Source: Quatrionicoccus australiensis (GTDB lineage Bacteria > Pseudomonadota > Gammaproteobacteria > Burkholderiales > Rhodocyclaceae). From it: 64,000 nucleotides of DNA. The stretch's first letter is position 1, and each line of letters begins with the position of its first letter. The notes under the pieces are model-generated. The model was given only the letters and a program-made list of their open reading frames with translations. It was not told the DNA's origin and made no database searches. The translations under genes were made by a program, and so were the position numbers. Where the stretch lies: NCBI RefSeq assembly GCF_020510425.1, contig NZ_JAHBAH010000001.1, forward strand, positions 3,267,001 through 3,331,000, in the 5' to 3' direction. Positions 1 through 8,411 of the stretch are shown here, one piece after another.

Positions 1-665
1 TCGTCGTGCTGCTGCCGACGACGCAACCGGAGACGATAGAGCAGTTCGGCATCCGCCTGCTCGAAGCCTGGAAAATCGGGCGCAAGGGCGTGGACGACGG
101 TGTTCTGCTGATCGTTGCCAGGGATGACCGCAAGCTGCGCATCGAGGTCGGCTACGGTCTGGAAGGCGCGCTCAACGACGCGACGGCGAAGCGCATCATC
201 GCCGAAACGATCACGCCCTTGTTCAAGGCCGGCGACCTGCCGGGCGGTGTGGCGGCCGGCGTCGATGCCATCCTCAAGGTGGTCGGGGGCGAGGAACTGC
301 CGGCGCCTTCCGGTCTGGCTGGCGGCGGTACGGTCGACCTCGGAAATATCCCGGAATTCGTCTTTTTCGGCGTACTGATCGGCGTCGTGCTCGGCGGCAC
401 CCTGCTGCGTCACCTGCTCGGCAATCTGCTTGGCTGCGGCGTCGTCGGCGCGGTCACCGGCGGCATCGGCTGGCTGGTGCTCGGCGGTCTGGGCGGCATC
501 ATCGGCGGCGCGCTGGCCGGCATCTTTCTCGCCGTGTTCGGGCTGGATCTCGTGCTGAGCGGCATCCTCAGCGGTGGACGCGGCGGCGGAGGCGGTTTTG
601 GTGGTGGCGGCTTTTCCGGTGGCGGTGGTTCAGGCGGGGGCGGTGGTGCCTCGGGGAGCTGGTAA
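1..665 (+). CDS. TPM-domain membrane protein, YgcG family (5' partial)
   Basis: The reading frame is open to the left edge, so the start and signal peptide lie outside the window. The visible part begins inside a TPM domain (about the first 95 residues, with the typical stretch ALNDATAKRII and a GVDAILKVV end). It continues with a hydrophobic Gly-rich segment holding two or three membrane spans (roughly residues 115-185). The tail is almost pure Gly/Ser (GGGGGFGGGGFSGGGG), as in YgcG-type proteins. The family is often encoded with LemA and is thought to act at the cell envelope; its biochemical role is not settled. The next TPM gene starts directly after the stop codon, so the two are almost certainly co-transcribed. 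Family assignment is firm, function is not. Confidence 0.85.
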   Translation, partial: VVLLPTTQPETIEQFGIRLLEAWKIGRKGVDDGVLLIVARDDRKLRIEVGYGLEGALNDATAKRIIAETITPLFKAGDLPGGVAAGVDAILKVVGGEELPAPSGLAGGGTVDLGNIPEFVFFGVLIGVVLGGTLLRHLLGNLLGCGVVGAVTGGIGWLVLGGLGGIIGGALAGIFLAVFGLDLVLSGILSGGRGGGGGFGGGGFSGGGGSGGGGGASGSW

Positions 666-1163
666 ATGAATTTCGCGCGTCTGTTCAAGCATCTGCTGGC
701 GCCGCCCTGGCTGGCGGCTCGCCGCTTCAATGCCAGGCTGGTGGCCGAGATCGGCGCGGCCGTCGAGCTTGCCGAAGCCGGTCAGCGCGGCGAACTGCGT
801 TTCGTCGTCGAAGGGCCGCTGCCCTGGGCCGACCTGCGCCGCGGGCGCACTGCCCGGCAACGCGCCGCCGACCTGTTCGCGCGGCTTGGCGTCTGGGATA
901 CGGCAGAGAACAGCGGCGTGCTCATTTATGTCCAGCTGGTCGACCGCCAGGTCGAGATCCTCGCCGATCGCGGCATTGCCGCCAAGGTCGCGCAGGCCGA
1001 GTGGGATGCCATCTGCCGGTGCATGGAAGCGGCGTTCCGGAGCGGCGACTACCGTGCCGGCGCGCTCGCCGCGATTGCCCGTGCCGGCCAGTTGCTGGCC
1101 GAGCATTTTCCGGTCGACAGTGAAAATCCCAACGAATTGCCGGATCGCCCGCTGCTGCTCTGA
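666..1163 (+). CDS. Second TPM-domain protein (soluble type)
   Basis: This 165-residue protein begins at the base after the preceding stop, so translational coupling is likely. It lacks a signal peptide, membrane span and Gly-rich tail. A TPM domain fills about residues 25-150: the segment GVLIYVQLVDRQVEILAD is the family core, and the helical end MEAAFRSGDYRAGALAAI matches the C-terminal part of the fold. Paired TPM genes, one membrane-bound and one soluble, commonly follow lemA in betaproteobacteria. lemA would lie left of the window, which cannot be checked here. The function is unknown; a role in envelope maintenance is only an inference. Confidence 0.8.
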   Translation: MNFARLFKHLLAPPWLAARRFNARLVAEIGAAVELAEAGQRGELRFVVEGPLPWADLRRGRTARQRAADLFARLGVWDTAENSGVLIYVQLVDRQVEILADRGIAAKVAQAEWDAICRCMEAAFRSGDYRAGALAAIARAGQLLAEHFPVDSENPNELPDRPLLL

Positions 1164-1188
1164 GCGGGCTGATCAGGCCGCAGCCGGA

Positions 1189-2877
1189 TCAGTCGCGCCC
1201 GGCGGCCGGCGCAAAGCGCTGCAGGACGTGCTGGCTCATGCCGCGCGCCAGTTCTTCCTCGCCGAAAAACACGGTGCCCAGGTTTTCCGTGCGCAGCAGG
1301 CGCGACTCCTCTTCGCTGTGCGTGCGCAGCACGATCTCGATGGCCGGATTCAGGCTGCGCGCGGTGTCTGCCATCTGCCGGATGTTGAGTGTATCCGGCA
1401 CGGCGACGACCAGCATCGCGGCATGCGCGATATGCGCCTGGATCAGCACGCCCGGTTCGGCGGCATTGCCGGAAACCGCGGCGTAACCCTGCTGGCGCAG
1501 GCTTTCGACCTGCTCGCGGTTCTGCTCGACGATGACATAGGGAATGCCGCGTTCGTCGAGGCGGGCGGCGATGCGCTTGCCGACGCGGCCGAAGCCGATC
1601 AGCACGACCTGGCCTTCGAGGAACTTGCGTTCGGTGCTCATCGGCAGTTCGGCGTAGGGATCGTCGCGCCCTTCCAGGCGGCGAGCCAGTGCCGAGCGGC
1701 CGAGCGGCTTGACGACGGCAAAGACGAGCGGATTCAGCGCGATTGAAATCAGCGCCCCGGCCAGGATCAGGCTCATGCCTTCGGCCGGCATCAATTTCAG
1801 CGAAATGCCCAGCGCGGCCAGGATGAAAGAAAATTCGCCGATCTGCGCCAGGCTCGCGGCCACCGTCAGCGCCGTGTTGAGCGGGTAGCGGAAGAGCAGG
1901 ACCAGCGCCATCGCGGCCAGCGACTTGCCGATGACGATGATGGCGACGACAGCCAGCACCTGCAGCGGTTGTTCGACCAGGATGTTCGGCACGAAAAGCA
2001 TGCCGACCGACACGAAGAAGAGCACCGAGAAGGCATCGCGCAGCGGCAGCGATTCCTCGGCCGCACGGTGGCTGAATTCCGACTCGCGCATGACCATGCC
2101 GGCGAAGAAGGCGCCGAGCGCGAAGGAAACGTGAAAGAGCGCCGAGGCGCCGTAGGCGATGCCGATCGCGACGGCGATCACCGCCAGCGTGAACAGTTCG
2201 CGCGAACCGGTGCGCGCCACCTGCCAGAGCAGCCAGGGCAACACACGGCGGCCGACGATCAGCATCAGGGCGATGAAGGCGGAAACCTGGAGCAGGGTCT
2301 GGCCGATGGTCTGCCAGAGCGGCGCGCCGTCGCCGGAGCCGGCATCGCCGCCGAGCACGCCGGCGAGTGGCGGCAGCAGGACGAGGATGAGCACGGTGGC
2401 GAGGTCTTCGACGACCAGCCAGCCGACCGCGATACGGCCGTTCATCGAATCAAGGATGCCGCGCGCTTCGAGTGCCTTGAGCAGGACGACGGTGCTGGCG
2501 CAGGACAGCGACAGGCCGAAGATCAGCCCGGCGCCAAGGCTCCAGCCCCAGCCCCAGGCGATGCCCATGCCGAGCAGCGTCGCCAGGCTCATCTGGACGA
2601 CAGCGCCGGGCAACGCGATGCGCTTCACGGCGAGCAGGTCGTCGAGCGAGAAATGCAGGCCGACGCCGAACATCAGCAGCATCACGCCGACTTCGGCGAG
2701 TTGCGAGGCGGTGTGGATATCGGCAACGAAGCCCGGTGTGGCCGGGCCGATGATGATGCCGGCGACGAGGTAGCCGACCAGGGCCGGCAGCTTGATGCGT
2801 TCGGCGATAAAGCCGAGGATCAGCGCGACGCCGAAACCGGCAGCGAGGGTAGTGATCAGGGAAATATCGTGTTCCAT
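1189..2877 (-). CDS. ybaL: YbaL-type monovalent cation:proton antiporter with RCK domain
   Basis: A 562-residue CPA2-family antiporter, expected to exchange K+ (or Na+) for H+ across the inner membrane. The first ~385 residues carry about 12 membrane segments, with the N-terminal stretches LVGYLVAGIIIGP and LMFGVGLHFS typical of YbaL/KefB proteins. After a linker, a cytosolic TrkA-N/RCK nucleotide-binding domain (about residues 412-540) starts with the Rossmann motif GFGRVGKR. Length and N-terminal sequence agree with E. coli YbaL (558 aa). The gene converges on the TPM pair and is separated by 130 bp from the GGDEF-EAL gene upstream of it. KefB/KefC-like glutathione gating residues were not looked for. 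Confidence 0.9.
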   Translation of the reverse strand: MEHDISLITTLAAGFGVALILGFIAERIKLPALVGYLVAGIIIGPATPGFVADIHTASQLAEVGVMLLMFGVGLHFSLDDLLAVKRIALPGAVVQMSLATLLGMGIAWGWGWSLGAGLIFGLSLSCASTVVLLKALEARGILDSMNGRIAVGWLVVEDLATVLILVLLPPLAGVLGGDAGSGDGAPLWQTIGQTLLQVSAFIALMLIVGRRVLPWLLWQVARTGSRELFTLAVIAVAIGIAYGASALFHVSFALGAFFAGMVMRESEFSHRAAEESLPLRDAFSVLFFVSVGMLFVPNILVEQPLQVLAVVAIIVIGKSLAAMALVLLFRYPLNTALTVAASLAQIGEFSFILAALGISLKLMPAEGMSLILAGALISIALNPLVFAVVKPLGRSALARRLEGRDDPYAELPMSTERKFLEGQVVLIGFGRVGKRIAARLDERGIPYVIVEQNREQVESLRQQGYAAVSGNAAEPGVLIQAHIAHAAMLVVAVPDTLNIRQMADTARSLNPAIEIVLRTHSEEESRLLRTENLGTVFFGEEELARGMSQHVLQRFAPAAGRD

Positions 2878-2970
2878 GCCGGGGCGGGTTCCATGCGTGA
2901 GGCTGGGTGGAAGGCGTCGACGGCGAGCGACGGGCAGTCGCTATGCTAGCCGGTTTTTCCCCTGCCAGAC

Positions 2971-3010
2971 CGGCCGGTCAAACTCGGTCAAACTTCGTCA
3001 AGCTTGGTCA
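2971..3010. repeat. Four 10-bp direct repeats (core GGTCA)
   Basis: Four consecutive 10-base units end in GGTCA, GGTCA, CGTCA and GGTCA; units two to four begin AACT, AACT and AGCT. On the minus strand this reads as TGACC-type repeats with helical phasing. They start at the stop codon of the GGDEF-EAL gene and run into the gap upstream of ybaL. The array may be a chance product of slippage or a binding site for a tandem-binding regulator of ybaL. Confidence 0.5.
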
Positions 3011-5710
3011 GCCGAGCGGCGCGTCCCGGCGCAGCAGGGCGGTCATCGCGTCAGCCGGCATCGGTCGGCCGAAATGGTAGCCCTGCATCAGCACGCAGCC
3101 TTCGGTGAGCAGGAAGCGGCGCTGTTCCTCCTGCTCGACGCCTTCGGCGATGACTTCCTTGTGCAGGCTTTCGGCAATGCCGATGATCGCCCGCGTGATG
3201 GCGACATCATCTTCATTGTGCGGCAGGTCGCGGACGAAGGACTGGTCGATCTTGATCCGGTCGAAGGGCAGGCGTTTCAGGTAGCCGAGGCTGGAATAGC
3301 CGGTGCCGAAGTCGTCGACCGATAGCTTGACGCCGAGCTTTTTCAGGCGGGCCAGGGTTTCGATGATGCGTTCGGTATCGCGGATGAAGGCGCTCTCCGT
3401 GATTTCCAGTTCCAGCCAGCACGGATCGAGGCCGGTTTCGACGAGTACGCCGGCGACCTGCTCGGCCAGGCTGGCCTGACGCAATTGCACGGCCGACAGA
3501 TTGACGGCGACAACGACCGGAGGGATGCCTTGTCTGATCCATTCGGCATTCTGACGGCAGGCCTCGTGCAGCACCCACTCGCCGATCGCGTTGATCAGAC
3601 TGCTTTCCTCGGCAACCGGAATGAAGCGTACCGGAGGAATCTCGCCAAGCTCCGGGTGCTGCCAGCGGACCAGTGCCTCCATGCCGATCAGGCGGCCGCT
3701 GCTGCCATCGACCTGGGGCTGGTAATGCAGGCGGAATTCCTGGTTGTCCACGGCGCGGCGCAGGCTGTTTTCCAGCGTGACGCGCTCGGAGATGCGGGCA
3801 TTCATTTCTGGCGTGAAGAAGCGGTAGGCGTTGCCGCCCGCCGCCTTGGCCTGGTACATCGCCGTGTCGGCGTTCTTGAGCAGGCCGCCGATGTCGGAGC
3901 CATCCTGCGGGTAGATGCTGATGCCGATGCTGGCGCCGACCCGCAGTTCCTGGCCATTTACCAGGAAGGGCTGGTTGATGCCGTTGATCAGGCGCTGCGC
4001 GATGATCGCGACGCGCGACAGGTTGTGGAAGCCCTGCAGCAGGACGGCGAACTCGTCGCCGCCCTGGCGGCTGATCGTGTCGCGTCCATCCAGGCAGTCG
4101 CGCATGCGCTGGGCGACCTGCAACAGCAACTGGTCGCCAGTGTCGTGGCCAAGGGTGTCGTTGATGTATTTGAACTGGTCGAGGTCGAGGAAGAGCAGGG
4201 CCAGTTGGGCCTGCTCGCCGAGTACGTCGGCCAGCGCCTGGGACAGGTGTTCGCCGAGCATGGCGCGATTGGGCAGGTCGGTCAGGATGTCGTGTTCGGC
4301 CAGGTGGCGGATGCGCTCCTGGTTGTCGTGCAGTTGCGTGATGTCGCGTGCGACACCGGCCACGCCGGCCAGGCGGCCTTCCTCGTCAAGCACCGGGGTC
4401 GAGATGTATTCGAAATGGCGGCGATTGCCGTCGGCGACCTGCTGGCTGCCTTCGCGGCGTTGCTGCAGGCGGCTGTGCATGGCTTCGGCGTCCTGCTCGA
4501 CGAGGGCAATGGCGGCTTCTTCCGGCCAGATCTCGTCGGCAGTCCGGCCAAGGATTTCGCCTTCCGTGCGGCCGCTCACCGCGCAGTAGGCTTCGTTGAC
4601 GGCAATCATGCGCTGCTGGCGATCGCTCAGCCAGGCTGGGTCGGGCAGGCTGTCGAGCAGGGCGCGGGTGCGCCGCATGGTGGTTTCGTAGGCGCGCGCC
4701 ATGCCTTGTGCGAGACGGCGGGCATTGCCGTAGGTGCGTAACCAGACAGCAATCCAGCCCGCCAGAACAAGGCTCAGGATGACCGTGCTGATCACGCCCC
4801 AGATGACCTGCTGGTACCAGTTGGCGAGGTAGTCGGTGGTGGTGTGCCCGATCAGTACGTAAAGCGGGTAGTCGCCCACCTTGCGCAGCGCATACAGGCG
4901 TTCGACGCCATCGACGCTGGAGTGCGTGGTGTACAGGCCGTCCAGTCCGCGTCCGCCGTTAACCAACTGGCGCAGCGTTTCGCTTTCGATGACCTTGCCG
5001 AGCTTGTCGGGCGTGGCGGGGTAACGGGCGATCAGGCGCATCTGGTCGTCGATCAGCGTGACGCTGTGGCTGGGGCCGAGGTTGAGGCTGCTATAGAAAG
5101 CTTCGAAGTGCTCGGCACGCACGGCGGCTTGGACGAGGCCGGCGAACTCGCCGCGCGGGTCGTTGATGCGCCGGCTGAGCGTGATCACCCAGTTTTGCGT
5201 GATGCGGGCGAAAATCGGTTCGGAAATCACCAGCCGGCCGCTGTTGTCGGACTTGTTGTGCAGGAAGTAATTGCGGTCCGCGATACTGGCTTTGGCGATA
5301 TCGCCCGAGGCGTCGTAGATGAAGTTGCCCTTGCGATCGGCGATGCGCAGGCTTTGCGATTCGTCGATCAGCCCCAGGTAGCGGGCCAGCGCCGCGTTGA
5401 TGGTGGCGGCATCCTTCACCTCGCCGGTAAAAGCGCCCTGCAGTCGTTGCTGGCTGGCAAGCAATACTGTGTCTATCTTGTCGATGCTACTGCGAGCGTG
5501 GCTTTCGAGTACTTTGGCGAGGTTTTCCTGGCTGCGCCGGGCAAACTCGTTTTCCCGGTCGTAAGACTGTTTCAGGCCGATCAGGCCGAGGCCGACATAG
5601 GTGGCCAGGGCGATCAGGCCGAGCGCAATAATCGCGACGCTGCGCCAGATTTCTGCGCAGTTTTTCGCCAATGGCGGCGTTGCGGGGTTTTCGCGCTCCA
5701 TATGGGTCAT
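3008..5710 (-). CDS. Cache-PAS-GGDEF-EAL cyclic-di-GMP protein
   Basis: A 900-residue inner-membrane protein. It has TM1 (about 24-46), a periplasmic double-Cache-like sensor domain (about 50-295), TM2 (about 301-324) and a PAS domain (about 345-460). A GGDEF domain (about 465-635) and an EAL domain (about 645-895) follow. The cyclase signature GGDEF (550-554) is intact, but no RxxD inhibitory site stands at the usual place before it. The phosphodiesterase side keeps EAL (678-680), ELEITES, DDFGTGYSS (799-807) and EGVE, so it is probably active; which activity dominates cannot be read from sequence. It starts 18 bases after the mutL stop on the same strand and may be read through from mutL. 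An alternative start lies three codons downstream. The ligand is unknown. Confidence 0.93.
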   Translation of the reverse strand: MTHMERENPATPPLAKNCAEIWRSVAIIALGLIALATYVGLGLIGLKQSYDRENEFARRSQENLAKVLESHARSSIDKIDTVLLASQQRLQGAFTGEVKDAATINAALARYLGLIDESQSLRIADRKGNFIYDASGDIAKASIADRNYFLHNKSDNSGRLVISEPIFARITQNWVITLSRRINDPRGEFAGLVQAAVRAEHFEAFYSSLNLGPSHSVTLIDDQMRLIARYPATPDKLGKVIESETLRQLVNGGRGLDGLYTTHSSVDGVERLYALRKVGDYPLYVLIGHTTTDYLANWYQQVIWGVISTVILSLVLAGWIAVWLRTYGNARRLAQGMARAYETTMRRTRALLDSLPDPAWLSDRQQRMIAVNEAYCAVSGRTEGEILGRTADEIWPEEAAIALVEQDAEAMHSRLQQRREGSQQVADGNRRHFEYISTPVLDEEGRLAGVAGVARDITQLHDNQERIRHLAEHDILTDLPNRAMLGEHLSQALADVLGEQAQLALLFLDLDQFKYINDTLGHDTGDQLLLQVAQRMRDCLDGRDTISRQGGDEFAVLLQGFHNLSRVAIIAQRLINGINQPFLVNGQELRVGASIGISIYPQDGSDIGGLLKNADTAMYQAKAAGGNAYRFFTPEMNARISERVTLENSLRRAVDNQEFRLHYQPQVDGSSGRLIGMEALVRWQHPELGEIPPVRFIPVAEESSLINAIGEWVLHEACRQNAEWIRQGIPPVVVAVNLSAVQLRQASLAEQVAGVLVETGLDPCWLELEITESAFIRDTERIIETLARLKKLGVKLSVDDFGTGYSSLGYLKRLPFDRIKIDQSFVRDLPHNEDDVAITRAIIGIAESLHKEVIAEGVEQEEQRRFLLTEGCVLMQGYHFGRPMPADAMTALLRRDAPLG

Positions 5711-5728
5711 TGGCGATCAAAAGGGCGC

Positions 5729-7576
5729 TTATTGTCCGCGCAGAAACAGTGTGTCGAGTTGATCCAGCGCAAGTTCCGTCCAAGTCGGTCGGCCGTGGTT
5801 GCACTGGCCGGCACGTTCGGTTTCCTCCATCTGGCGCAGCAGGGCGTTCATCTCGGGCAGCGCCAGCTGGCGTCGGGCGCGCACCGCGCCGTGGCAGGCC
5901 ATGGTGGCGAGCAGTTCGTTGCGCCGGGCGGTGGCGAGCTGGGTGATGCCATGCTCGCGCAACTCGCCGATCAGCGAACGCGCCAGCGCCGCCGGGTCGC
6001 CAGATTGCAGCAGCGCGGGCACGCTGCGCACGCCCAACTGGTTGGGGCCGAGTGGGGCGATCGCGAAACCGAGGTCGGCGAGCGCCTCGGCATGTTCCTC
6101 GACGGCGGCGATGTCGAGCGCGTCGGCCGAGAAGACGGCCGGGATCAACAGCGCCTGGGTGGCGATCTGGCGGTTGTCGAAAGCGGTTTTCAGCTTTTCG
6201 TAGAGGATGCGTTCATGCGCCGCGTGCATGTCGACCAGCACCAGGCCGCGCGCGTTCTGGGCCAGGATGTAGATGCCGTGCAGTTGCGCCAGCGCGTAGC
6301 CGAGCGGCGGGCCGTCGTTGCCCTGGGAAATCTCGCCCGTGGAGCGGTCGACCGTGGGCGAAGGGGCAAAATGCGGCGCCGTCGCCGGGTTGGCCGATGA
6401 GTGCTGGGCCTGGCCGATATTCTGCGTCGCCTTGGCGAAGGCGAGATAGGCCGCGGCAGCGGGTTCGGCGACGCCGAGCGTGGTCTGGTGGCGCAGCGGC
6501 GGCGGATAATTCGCCGGCGTGAAATTGGCCGTTTTTGCCGCGTCGACCGCTACGGAATACTGCCGCTCGACCAGCGGCGGCGTCGCCTCGGCCTGCACCG
6601 GCGCGGCCAGCGTGCGCTGGATGGCATGGAAGACGAACTGGTGCATGGCGCGGGAATCGCGGAAACGCACCTCGGTCTTGGCCGGATGCACATTGACGTC
6701 GACCAGCGCCGGATCGATGTTCACGAACAGGCAGACGGCCGGCTGGCGGCTGCCGTGCAGCACGTCGCGGTAGGCCTCGCGCAGCGCGTGGCCGATGATC
6801 TTGTCGCGCACGAAACGGCCATTCACGAAGACGTACTGGCCGTCCTTGGCATCGCTGGCGCGGGTCGGGTCGATCGCGAAACCGGCGATGGAAATCGGCC
6901 CGCCGGCGGCGTCGACCGTACGCGCGGCACCCAGGAAGTCGTCGCCGAGAATGTCGGCAATGCGCCGCGCGCTGTCGGCCGGCGCCAGCTGGAACAGGCT
7001 GCGCCCGTTGTGCGACAGGCTGAAGGCGACATCGGGCCGGGTCAGCGCCAGGCGGCGCACGGCATCGGCGCAATGCGCGAATTCGGTGCCCTCGGCCTTC
7101 AAAAATTTGCGGCGGGCCGGGGTGTTGTAATACAGGTCGCGCATCTCGACCACGGTGCCGGCCATCAATGCCGCCGGCTCGGGCTCGGCACCCGGCTCGC
7201 CGCGCAGCTTCCAGGCATGGCCGGCGCCGCGTTCGCGGCTGGAAATCGCCAGGCGGGCGACCGACGCTACCGAAGCCAGCGCCTCGCCACGGAAGCCGAG
7301 GGTGTTGACGCATTCCAGGTCGTCGAGCGAAACGATCTTCGAGGTCGCATGCCGGGTCAGGGCCAGCGCCAGTTCATCTTTCGCAATGCCGCAACCGTCG
7401 TCGGTGATGCGGATCAGCTTGACGCCGCCTTCCTCAAGATGCACCTGAATCGCCTTGCTGCCGGCATCCAGGCTGTTTTCGAGCAGTTCCTTGAGAACCG
7501 AGGCGGGACGTTCAACGACTTCGCCAGCGGCAATCTGGCTGATCAGGAGGTCGGGGAGGCGGGCAATGGTCGGCAT
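5729..7576 (-). CDS. mutL: DNA mismatch repair protein MutL
   Basis: MutL couples MutS mismatch recognition to strand incision. The start is set at MPTIARLPD because the conserved ATPase domain begins there; the 30 extra upstream in-frame codons are not MutL-like. This gives 615 aa. The N-terminal GHKL ATPase shows ELLENSLDAGS, DDGCGI, TRHATSKI and GFRGEAL. The C-terminal domain keeps an endonuclease-type metal motif (DMHAAHERILYE, the DQHA-x2-E-x4-E pattern with Met for Gln) and CNHGRPT near the end. This suggests a nicking MutL, as in Pseudomonas, rather than the E. coli form. A middle region of about 100 residues is linker-like. The GGDEF-EAL gene follows after 18 bases. Confidence 0.97.
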   Translation of the reverse strand: MPTIARLPDLLISQIAAGEVVERPASVLKELLENSLDAGSKAIQVHLEEGGVKLIRITDDGCGIAKDELALALTRHATSKIVSLDDLECVNTLGFRGEALASVASVARLAISSRERGAGHAWKLRGEPGAEPEPAALMAGTVVEMRDLYYNTPARRKFLKAEGTEFAHCADAVRRLALTRPDVAFSLSHNGRSLFQLAPADSARRIADILGDDFLGAARTVDAAGGPISIAGFAIDPTRASDAKDGQYVFVNGRFVRDKIIGHALREAYRDVLHGSRQPAVCLFVNIDPALVDVNVHPAKTEVRFRDSRAMHQFVFHAIQRTLAAPVQAEATPPLVERQYSVAVDAAKTANFTPANYPPPLRHQTTLGVAEPAAAAYLAFAKATQNIGQAQHSSANPATAPHFAPSPTVDRSTGEISQGNDGPPLGYALAQLHGIYILAQNARGLVLVDMHAAHERILYEKLKTAFDNRQIATQALLIPAVFSADALDIAAVEEHAEALADLGFAIAPLGPNQLGVRSVPALLQSGDPAALARSLIGELREHGITQLATARRNELLATMACHGAVRARRQLALPEMNALLRQMEETERAGQCNHGRPTWTELALDQLDTLFLRGQ

Positions 7577-7707
7577 GGCCGCGATTATCCCAGATTGGCT
7601 GTTGCCGGCTTGTGGATAACGTAAAAATCGGCGGCGAGGTATCGGGAAGGCGCCTCTGATTGGCAATAATCCCGGATCAGCGTTGTTGCAAGCGACATCA
7701 AGCAGTT

Positions 7708-8316
7708 CTAGCCCCTGGCCCCGTAGGCGGCCATGAAAACATCAATTGCGCTATGGGTAATGCGGTCGATATACAACGGCTCCAGGGGGGTTATCTCGGA
7801 ACGGTAGAACATTTCTTCCAGTTCGGACTCGAGCAGGCCACTCAAATGCGCCACCGCGACTGCCGGGTCCGCTTGGCGCAGCTTTCCGGCATCCATCGCC
7901 TGTTTCAGAAACGCCGTCAGGACGATCTCGCCTTGCTTGCGGCTGCGCGTATAGAACAGGTGCCCGAAGTCTGAGCGTGTCGCCTCGGCGATCGCCAGGC
8001 GACGCAAGGCGAGAATTTCCGGGGAGTAGATGAAGGTCAGCAAGGCCTTGCCAAAATGAACGAGAGACTCTTCCACATTGGGCGTGGCCGGATCCAGTGC
8101 GGAGGTGATCGCATCCGCCTGGGATTGGCCTCCGGCGAGCATTATTTCCAGAAACAAGGCTTCCTTCGAGGGGAAATAGCTGTACAGGGTTGCCCGGGAG
8201 TAACCGGCCTTGGTGCAAATATCCGACATTGAGGCGCCTTCGAAGCCGGTCTCCCGGAAGACTTCTGAAGCGGCATTCAGAATGTTCTGGCGCTTTTCCT
8301 CACTTTTGCTTCTCAT
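7708..8316 (-). CDS. TetR/AcrR-family repressor of the adjacent efflux operon
   Basis: A 202-residue TetR-family regulator. The N-terminal HTH (about residues 10-56) contains the typical GASMSDICTKAGYSRATLYSYFPSKEAL. The rest is the helical ligand-binding and dimer domain, ending in an AefR-like C-terminal region. It is divergent from a three-gene tripartite efflux operon, and two palindromes lie in the 95-bp gap. The family logic is repression of both its own gene and the pump, relieved by a pump substrate; here this is inference from arrangement. A Shine-Dalgarno AAAGGA precedes the ATG. The ligand is unknown. Confidence 0.92.
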   Translation of the reverse strand: MRSKSEEKRQNILNAASEVFRETGFEGASMSDICTKAGYSRATLYSYFPSKEALFLEIMLAGGQSQADAITSALDPATPNVEESLVHFGKALLTFIYSPEILALRRLAIAEATRSDFGHLFYTRSRKQGEIVLTAFLKQAMDAGKLRQADPAVAVAHLSGLLESELEEMFYRSEITPLEPLYIDRITHSAIDVFMAAYGARG

Positions 8317-8327
8317 GACATTCCTTT

Positions 8328-8350
8328 AACTGGACTTGTGTGTCCAGTAT
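8328..8350. promoter_or_regulatory. Palindromic operator near tetR
   Basis: A perfect inverted repeat, ACTGGAC-6 nt-GTCCAGT (8329-8348), lies 12 bases before the tetR start codon. It shares the ACTG/CAGT edges with the second palindrome at 8379-8400, so both are probably bound by the same TetR dimer. From this position it would autoregulate tetR. Confidence 0.65.
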
Positions 8351-8353
8351 AGC

Positions 8354-8382
8354 TTGACTCGGCAAGACTTCATAATTAAACT
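8354..8382 (+). promoter_or_regulatory. Putative sigma-70 promoter of the efflux operon
   Basis: TTGACT (8354-8359), a 17-base spacer and TAAACT (8377-8382) make a plausible -35/-10 pair about 30 bases before the first efflux gene. The -10 overlaps the palindrome at 8379-8400, which suits repression by steric block. The assignment is by consensus only. Confidence 0.5.
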
Positions 8383-8400
8383 GAACTGTACAGTCTAGTT
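8379..8400. promoter_or_regulatory. Palindromic operator at the efflux promoter
   Basis: A perfect 10-bp core ACTGTACAGT (8385-8394) extends to a 22-bp imperfect palindrome with AACT and AGTT ends. It overlaps the proposed -10 and transcription start, and ends 11 bases before the first efflux start codon. It is the stronger candidate for the TetR site that controls the pump. Confidence 0.7.
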
Positions 8401-8411
8401 ATGAGGTTCCT

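Noticed and set aside
565..660. Gly-rich repeat at the end of the first TPM gene as a mobile or low-complexity repeat element
   Set aside because: It is in frame and is the normal Gly/Ser tail of YgcG-type proteins.
1969..2949. A long plus-strand frame of 326 codons
   Set aside because: Antisense to ybaL; composition is Asp/Gln/Ala/Gly-rich shadow coding with no family resemblance.
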